From positions 1 to 29,234 of the forward strand of contig CAYVZU010000038.1 in the NCBI GenBank assembly GCA_964455935.1: a stretch of 29,234 bases of DNA, in the 5' to 3' direction. The notes beneath the pieces were generated by a model. It saw nothing but the letters and a program-made list of their open reading frames with translations, ran no database searches and had not been told where the DNA came from. This stretch comes from CAYVZU01 sp964455935. Lineage in GTDB: Bacteria; Fibrobacterota; CAYVZU01. Shown piece by piece: positions 24,311-29,234 of this stretch. Both the position numbers and the translations under genes were made by a program. Within the stretch, counting starts at the first letter, position 1; each line of letters opens with the position of its first letter.

Positions 24311-25354
24311 ATGATTGTACTGGGAATTGAAACGTCGTGTGACGAGACGGCGGTTGCCGTTGTAGATGGCGGGGGAGTCCGGTCTTCGGCAGTCTACTCG
24401 CAGATCCGTGAGCACCGGCCTTTTGGCGGTGTTGTACCCGAGGTCGCTTCGCGCGCCCACGTGGAGAAGATCGAGCCCGTGTTCCGGGAAGCTTTGCGCA
24501 TTGCCGAAGTTGAACCGGAACAAATCGACCTTGTGGCCGCGACAGCTGGACCGGGGCTGATCGGGGCCTTGGCCGTGGGATTTTCGTTCGGCCGGGGATT
24601 GGCATTATCCTTGCAAAGGCCTTTCATGGGTATTCATCATATCGAGGGGCATTTGTTTGCCAATCGCCTCAACGGAAAAAGCCCCAGGCCGCCGTTTCTG
24701 GCTCTGATCATATCGGGAGGGCACACCGAACTTGTCGATGTGGAGGACTGGTGTTCATACAGGCTCTGGGCGCGCACGCGCGACGATGCGGCCGGAGAGG
24801 CCTTTGATAAGATTGGCAAAATGCTTGGGCTCGAGTACCCGGCCGGGGCCCGGGTGGCGGAACTGGCCCTTGGCGGCGACCGGCAGTTTCTTCGTCTTCC
24901 CGTGGCATTGCGAGGGCAAAAGGATTTTAGTTTCAGCGGTCTAAAAACGGCGGCGGTGTATGAGGTGAAAAAGCATCCGGCTTTCTGGATGACGGAAAAC
25001 CTTGGACACATTTGCGCCAGCGTGCAGGAGGCCATTGTGGATGCTTTGGTCGAAAAGTCTCTGGCCGCCATGGAGGTCCTTCACCGGGATCGCCTTGTGC
25101 TGGCCGGCGGCGTTGCCTGCAACAAGCGGTTGCGCGAGAAGCTAAGTGAAGCGGCAGCGGCAAAGGGGTTTTTTTTCGAAGCGCCGGCGCCTGCTTTTTG
25201 CACCGATAACGCGGCCATGATCGCTGCGGCGGCCCGCTATCGGCATCTGACAATGCCGGAGGCGATGGGCTATGCTTCCATTTTTCCTTCGGGGGAATGG
25301 TATTCAAGCGAAGGACCGGAAGGCCACAGAGGACGGGCTTCAGACCACAAATGA
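24311..25354 (+). CDS. tsaD: tRNA N6-threonylcarbamoyladenosine transferase
   Basis: This universal enzyme transfers the threonylcarbamoyl group to A37 of ANN-decoding tRNAs, working with TsaB and TsaE. The N-terminus MIVLGIETSCDETAVAVVDG is diagnostic, as is the metal-binding IHHIEGH (His110 and His114). SGGHTEL, YPAGARVAELALGG, FSFSGLKTA and LVLAGGVACNKRLRE complete the ASKHA fold. Length 347 is normal, with a short divergent tail. The start at ATG 24311 lacks a clear Shine-Dalgarno and is probably translated by coupling from ybbR 19 bases upstream. All expected catalytic features are present. Confidence 0.96.
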   Translation: MIVLGIETSCDETAVAVVDGGGVRSSAVYSQIREHRPFGGVVPEVASRAHVEKIEPVFREALRIAEVEPEQIDLVAATAGPGLIGALAVGFSFGRGLALSLQRPFMGIHHIEGHLFANRLNGKSPRPPFLALIISGGHTELVDVEDWCSYRLWARTRDDAAGEAFDKIGKMLGLEYPAGARVAELALGGDRQFLRLPVALRGQKDFSFSGLKTAAVYEVKKHPAFWMTENLGHICASVQEAIVDALVEKSLAAMEVLHRDRLVLAGGVACNKRLREKLSEAAAAKGFFFEAPAPAFCTDNAAMIAAAARYRHLTMPEAMGYASIFPSGEWYSSEGPEGHRGRASDHK

Positions 25355-25431
25355 AGAGCGGAAGCAAAAGGCCACAGGAGACAGGCTCCGGCAATCATTG
25401 AAGCCCGTGCACTGGAGACAGGAGCCAAATT

Positions 25432-25449
25432 ATGGGAAAGCAAGCATGA
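25432..25449 (+). promoter_or_regulatory. Five-codon mini-ORF overlapping the M16 peptidase start
   Basis: GGAG (25421-25424) lies seven bases before ATG 25432. This frame codes MGKQA and stops with TGA 25447-25449, which overlaps ATG 25446 of the peptidase gene. The best ribosome-binding site in the gap therefore serves the mini-ORF, and the peptidase could be translated by re-initiation. Confidence 0.4.
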
Positions 25450-28367
25450 AAAACAACGCATTGATTCACGGTTTCCGCCTTCTAAACGAGCGCCGCCTGG
25501 AGGAAATCGACTCCACGGGTCGCATTCTGGTGCATGAGAAATCCGGAGCGCGGCTTGTGCAGATCGCCAATGCGGACGAGCATCGCGTTTTCTGCATCGG
25601 GTTTAGGACTCCGCCGGCCGACAACACGGGCCTGCCTCACATACTGGAGCACTCGGTCCTCTGCGGATCGAGGCGCTACCCCGTGAAGGAGCCTTTTGTC
25701 GAGCTGGCCAAGGGTTCGCTCAAGACCTTCCTCAATGCCATGACCTACCCCGACAAGACGATTTATCCCATTGCCAGCAAAAACGCAAAGGATTTTCGCA
25801 ATCTGATGAGCGTATATCTGGACGCCGTTTTTTATCCGCGCATTTATGATTCTCCGGAAATTCTGATGCAGGAAGGCTGGCATTACGAGCTCGACAAACC
25901 GGATGGCGAGATATCGTATAAGGGCGTGGTCTATAACGAGATGAAGGGCGCCCTTTCGGTCCCGGAGTCGGTGCTATTTCGGAAGGTGCAGGAATCGCTG
26001 TTTCCCGGGCATGTATATGGGAGGGAATCGGGCGGGGACCCGGAAGCCATTCCGGATCTGACCCAGGAACAGTTTCTGGTCTTTCACCGGACCTACTATC
26101 ATCCGGCCAACAGCTTCATCTATGTCTATGGCGGGGATCATCTCGATGAGGATCTCGAATTTCTGGACAGCGAATATCTTGCGGCATTCCGCGGAGCCCG
26201 GGTCGATTCGGCCATCCCTCTGCAGGCTGCTTTTGCGTGCCCGTCCGAACTTGAAGGGGAGTACGCCGTTTCGGCCCAGGAATCGGTCGAGGACAAATGC
26301 TATCTGAGTCTGAATTTCGCCACCGGGTCCACCAAAGACCCGGAGGTTTATCTGGCCTTGGACATTCTTGAACATCTTTTGCTCGAGACTCAGGCTGCTC
26401 CGCTCAAGCGCAGTCTGCTGGATGCCGGGCTAGGCAAAGACGTGTTCGGCTCTTTCGAGAACGGCATTCTCCAGCCCATTTTCAGCATCGTGGTGAAGAA
26501 CTCAAACCAGCGCGAGAAAGACCGTTTTGGGTCGACTGCGTTTGATGCATTGCGCGGCCTGGCCGCCCGGGGCATCGACAAGAAAATTGTGGAAGCGTCT
26601 CTCAACGCCAAGGAGTTCGCCTTGCGGGAGGCGGATTACCGAGGCTATCCGAAGGGACTGGTCTATTGCGTCCGCGTGCTTGACTCGTGGCTCTACGATG
26701 CAGATCCGTTCCTGCATGTGCAGTTCAATGGGACGCTCGACCGAGTCAAGCAAGCGCTTAAAACGGACTACTTCGAGCGAATGATCGACCGGTATTTTCT
26801 GTCGAATTCCCATCGTTCGCTGGTGGTCGTGAAGCCCCGGCCGGGTCTGGCCGAACAGGCGGCCGAGCAGACGCGAACGAAGCTGCGCGCGCTCAAGGAA
26901 AAAATGGAACCCGGCCAGATCGACGCACTGGTTAAGTCCACACAGGAACTCAAGGCCCGGCAGACCGTGCCGGACAGCGAGAAGGCTCTTTCCAGCATTC
27001 CGCAACTACGGCTCGCCGAGGTCTCGCGGTCGATAGAGGAATTCCCGCTTGAGAACGATTCCGTTGCGGGTTTCGAACTTCTTCGGCACCCCCAGTTCGC
27101 CAATGGGATCCTTTACCTGAGTCTGTATTTCGACACGCGAGCGGTCCCGCAGAACCGGTTGGCGTTTATCCCGCTCCTGGCGAGCCTTCTGGGCCGGCTG
27201 AGCACGCGGACCTACAATGATGCGCAGCTCTCGAATGAAATTAATATCCATACCGGCGGCATTCATTTTGGCCATACCGTGTTCGAGGAGAATGCCGATG
27301 AGCCCCGGTACTTTCCCAAGTTTTTGGTGCGGTCCAAGGCCTTTCCGCACAAGGCAGCCGAACTGCTGGATTTGCTGGCCGAAATCCTGGTCCGTACAAA
27401 GCTTGACGAAGCGCCTCGAATCCGGGAAATTCTTCAGGAGACCCGCTCACGTCTCGAAATGGCCCTGCTGTCGGACGGCCACAGCTTCGCACGCAAACGG
27501 CTTTTGTCCTATTTCTCGCAGGCCGGCTGCTATGGCGAGCAGGTTTCGGGTGTTTCCTTTTACCATTTCATTCGCGACCTGGAAACCCGGTTCAAGCAGA
27601 AGCTGCCGGAGATTGTGACCGGCCTGCAGGAGACGGCCCGCGCCATCTTCAATCCGGGAAATCTCATCGCGAGCATGACCGGCGCGCAATCCGATCTGGC
27701 CCAGGCGCAGAGGCGTCTGGAATCCGCGGTTGGACAATTGGGACGGAGTGGCGCGCAACCGTGCGACTATCGTTTCGATCCCAAACCCCGCAACGAGGCC
27801 TTAATGACACCGGGCAAAGTCCAATATGTGGCCAAGGGGTTCAATTTCCACCGGCTTGGTTATTCGTACCGTCATACGCTCAACGTGCTCCAGACGATCC
27901 TGGGTCTGGATTACCTGTGGAACCGTGTTCGCGTTCAGGGAGGGGCCTATGGCGCCTTTGCCGGCTTCGCTCGGGGCGGCAGCACCGTGTTTGCCTCGTA
28001 TCGCGACCCCAACCTGCGGGAGACATTGGATATCTATGACCAGGCCGGCGCCTATCTGCGCCAGTTCGAACCGCCCCTACGCGAGATGACCAAGTACGTG
28101 ATTGGCACCGTGGGGAAAATTGATTTTCCGCTCACGCCATCGCTCAAGGGCGAGCAGGCTGCCGAAAACTATATCCGTGGAGTAACGCAACGGGACCTGC
28201 AGGCGCAGAAGAACGAGGTTCTGTCAACGACAAGTTGCCAGATGCGGGAGTTCGGGGACATGATCGCCGATGTCATGAAGCAAAACTGCTATTGCGTCAT
28301 GGGCAGCGAAGGCCGGCTCAAAGAAGACAAAGATCTCTTTGGCGCCCTGGTTCCCGTTTTCGAATGA
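25446..28367 (+). CDS. M16C zinc metallopeptidase, PreP/Cym1-like
   Basis: At 973 residues this is the size of PreP-type M16C peptidases, which close as a clamshell around short unfolded peptides and degrade them. The inverted zinc motif HILEH is at 65-69 (His65, Glu68, His69) followed by SVLCGSRRYPVKEPF, very typical of the family, and the distal acidic ligand lies in YNEMKGAL (about residue 165). The second half, from about residue 530, is the inactive lobe. The frame is open from 25272, but ATG 25446 starts where homologues start. No signal peptide is seen, so it should be cytosolic. Its TGA overlaps the ATG of the next gene. Confidence 0.92.
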   Translation: MKNNALIHGFRLLNERRLEEIDSTGRILVHEKSGARLVQIANADEHRVFCIGFRTPPADNTGLPHILEHSVLCGSRRYPVKEPFVELAKGSLKTFLNAMTYPDKTIYPIASKNAKDFRNLMSVYLDAVFYPRIYDSPEILMQEGWHYELDKPDGEISYKGVVYNEMKGALSVPESVLFRKVQESLFPGHVYGRESGGDPEAIPDLTQEQFLVFHRTYYHPANSFIYVYGGDHLDEDLEFLDSEYLAAFRGARVDSAIPLQAAFACPSELEGEYAVSAQESVEDKCYLSLNFATGSTKDPEVYLALDILEHLLLETQAAPLKRSLLDAGLGKDVFGSFENGILQPIFSIVVKNSNQREKDRFGSTAFDALRGLAARGIDKKIVEASLNAKEFALREADYRGYPKGLVYCVRVLDSWLYDADPFLHVQFNGTLDRVKQALKTDYFERMIDRYFLSNSHRSLVVVKPRPGLAEQAAEQTRTKLRALKEKMEPGQIDALVKSTQELKARQTVPDSEKALSSIPQLRLAEVSRSIEEFPLENDSVAGFELLRHPQFANGILYLSLYFDTRAVPQNRLAFIPLLASLLGRLSTRTYNDAQLSNEINIHTGGIHFGHTVFEENADEPRYFPKFLVRSKAFPHKAAELLDLLAEILVRTKLDEAPRIREILQETRSRLEMALLSDGHSFARKRLLSYFSQAGCYGEQVSGVSFYHFIRDLETRFKQKLPEIVTGLQETARAIFNPGNLIASMTGAQSDLAQAQRRLESAVGQLGRSGAQPCDYRFDPKPRNEALMTPGKVQYVAKGFNFHRLGYSYRHTLNVLQTILGLDYLWNRVRVQGGAYGAFAGFARGGSTVFASYRDPNLRETLDIYDQAGAYLRQFEPPLREMTKYVIGTVGKIDFPLTPSLKGEQAAENYIRGVTQRDLQAQKNEVLSTTSCQMREFGDMIADVMKQNCYCVMGSEGRLKEDKDLFGALVPVFE

Positions 28368-29158
28368 TCTTTCTCCGCGCGGTCTGCCGAAAAACCTCCG
28401 AGGCTTTGCCCGAGCGCTTTCCTTTCAGCCTTCGCATTCTAAAGGATCTCCATCTGGATTTTTCCAGCCCAGTGACGTTTTTTGTGGGCGAGAACGGGAC
28501 CGGCAAATCAACGCTGCTGGAAGCGGTTGCCTGGGCAACCGGCCTGCCGGTGGTGGGAGGGGAGCCGATGAAGAATGACGCCACTCTCCGCCATGCCGGC
28601 GATCTTGCCGCGGCTCTCAGGCTGGTCTGGTCCAAACGGACCCATCGGGGCTTTTTCCTGCGAGCCGAGGATTTTTTCCGGTTCTGCCGGTCATTGCAGG
28701 GCTTGGCGGCGAAGATGGACGAGAGCGCGGCGGAGTTCGAAAAACAGTTGACGGGTTATGGTTTGTCGTTGGCGCGCGGAGCGGTGCTGGGCCAAAAAGC
28801 GGAGATCACAAAACGGTATGGAGATGCCCTGGATGGCCGGTCGCACGGAGAGAGCTTTTTCCGGCTCTTTCACGAACGGTTCGCGCCCTCCGGACTCTAC
28901 CTGCTGGATGAACCGGAGACGCCGCTTTCACCGCAGCGTCAGTTGGCCCTGCTCTCGATGCTCAAGATGATGGCGGATGAACAGGACGCGCAGTTCCTTA
29001 TTGCCACACATTCGCCCTTGCTTATGGCCTATCCGGGAGCGGTCATTTACTGCTTTGACAACGGCGCCGCCCGCCCTGCGGCGTACGACGAACTTGAATG
29101 CGTGAATCTCACTCGTCGTTTTCTGGCGGATCCCGGGCAGTTTCTGAGAAGGCTGTAG
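28364..29158 (+). CDS. AAA-family ATPase (COG3910-like)
   Basis: This 264-residue ABC/SMC-type ATPase has Walker A GENGTGKST at 42-50, a compact helical lid, the signature-like DGRSHGESFF, Walker B YLLDEPETPLSP and the H-loop ATHSPLLM. The order and length match small COG3910 proteins, whose role is unknown; some relatives occur in defence or overcoming-lysogenization contexts. Its ATG overlaps the TGA of the peptidase gene (ATGA), which fixes the start and indicates translational coupling. No nuclease or toxin partner is next to it in the window. The function is not predicted beyond ATPase. Confidence 0.88.
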   Translation: MIFLRAVCRKTSEALPERFPFSLRILKDLHLDFSSPVTFFVGENGTGKSTLLEAVAWATGLPVVGGEPMKNDATLRHAGDLAAALRLVWSKRTHRGFFLRAEDFFRFCRSLQGLAAKMDESAAEFEKQLTGYGLSLARGAVLGQKAEITKRYGDALDGRSHGESFFRLFHERFAPSGLYLLDEPETPLSPQRQLALLSMLKMMADEQDAQFLIATHSPLLMAYPGAVIYCFDNGAARPAAYDELECVNLTRRFLADPGQFLRRL

Positions 29159-29192
29159 AAACAGACCCGCGCCGGGCACCGCGCGCTGTGCC

Positions 29193-29234
29193 TTATTTCA
29201 CCAGAGTCATTCTGCGCAGTTTAGCGAAACTCTC
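29193..29234 (-). CDS. C-terminal end of a minus-strand gene, perhaps with a FlgD/T9SS-like tail
   Basis: Read on the minus strand the last bases give ESFAKLRRMTLVK and a TAA stop at 29193-29195. The final pattern of small residues, then a basic residue, then M-x-L-V-K resembles the last strand of FlgD-like or type IX secretion C-terminal domains. Only 13 residues are visible, so this is weak. The gene is convergent with the ATPase gene and runs off the right edge. Confidence 0.4.
   Translation of the reverse strand, partial: ESFAKLRRMTLVK

Noticed and set aside
1..29234. CRISPR arrays, insertion sequences or prophage genes
   Set aside because: No regularly spaced direct repeats, transposase, integrase or phage structural genes were seen on either strand.

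Overview
The window reads as chromosomal DNA of a Gram-negative bacterium with moderately high GC. Signal peptides, a huge secreted TPR protein, an AMIN-like envelope protein, a TonB-like anchored protein carrying a FlgD-type Ig domain, and a FlgD/T9SS-like C-terminal tail at the right edge together suggest the FCB group, possibly a Fibrobacterota-like lineage. This placement is inference from gene content only. Promoter-like sites in AT-rich gaps share a TTG-type -35 and a TATATT (once TAAAAT) -10 with 17-18 bp spacing.

Left part (1-5.2 kb): the 3' part of a DUF3618/YtxH-like stress or membrane protein, a terminator, a YihY/BrkB membrane protein, a 455-bp gap, a MATE exporter (minus) divergent from a long nucleoside diphosphate kinase, then a frameshifted AraC-type regulator remnant whose end overlaps the kinase stop.

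Copper and secondary-metabolism block (5.2-11.1 kb): a 13-cysteine four-helix copper-storage protein, tRNA-Ser(CGA) and a CopB-type (CPH) copper ATPase all lie on the minus strand. Divergent from copB is a type III polyketide synthase, followed tail-to-tail by a UbiE-like methyltransferase. A second methyltransferase, divergent from the first, is fused in frame to a YccU-like CoA-binding domain. The PKS and the two methyltransferases form a plausible small pathway for a methylated polyketide or quinone-like lipid.

Middle (11.1-15.9 kb): a radical SAM protein with a C-terminal helix-turn-helix, a 48-residue secreted peptide, a YkgJ-type CxxCxxCC protein, an AMIN-like exported protein, an HNH endonuclease broken by one frameshift, long-form HisG, and a 331-bp gap with a tRNA-like relic.

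Right part (15.9-29.2 kb): all plus strand. A 1230-residue secreted TPR protein is followed by a TonB-like anchored protein whose DUF4159-like domain is split by a FlgD-type Ig domain, ending at a strong terminator. A new transcription unit then begins with a 170-bp imperfect palindrome and continues through a 51-residue membrane protein, a membrane-anchored STAS-like protein, YbbR, TsaD, a PreP-like M16C peptidase and an AAA ATPase. The last 42 bases encode the C-terminus of a minus-strand gene.

The points most worth a second look are the domain-in-domain DUF4159/FlgD protein next to the giant TPR protein, the methyltransferase/CoA-binding fusion with an internal ribosome-binding site, the long palindrome with a related half-site 20 kb away, and two genes broken by single-base frameshifts.
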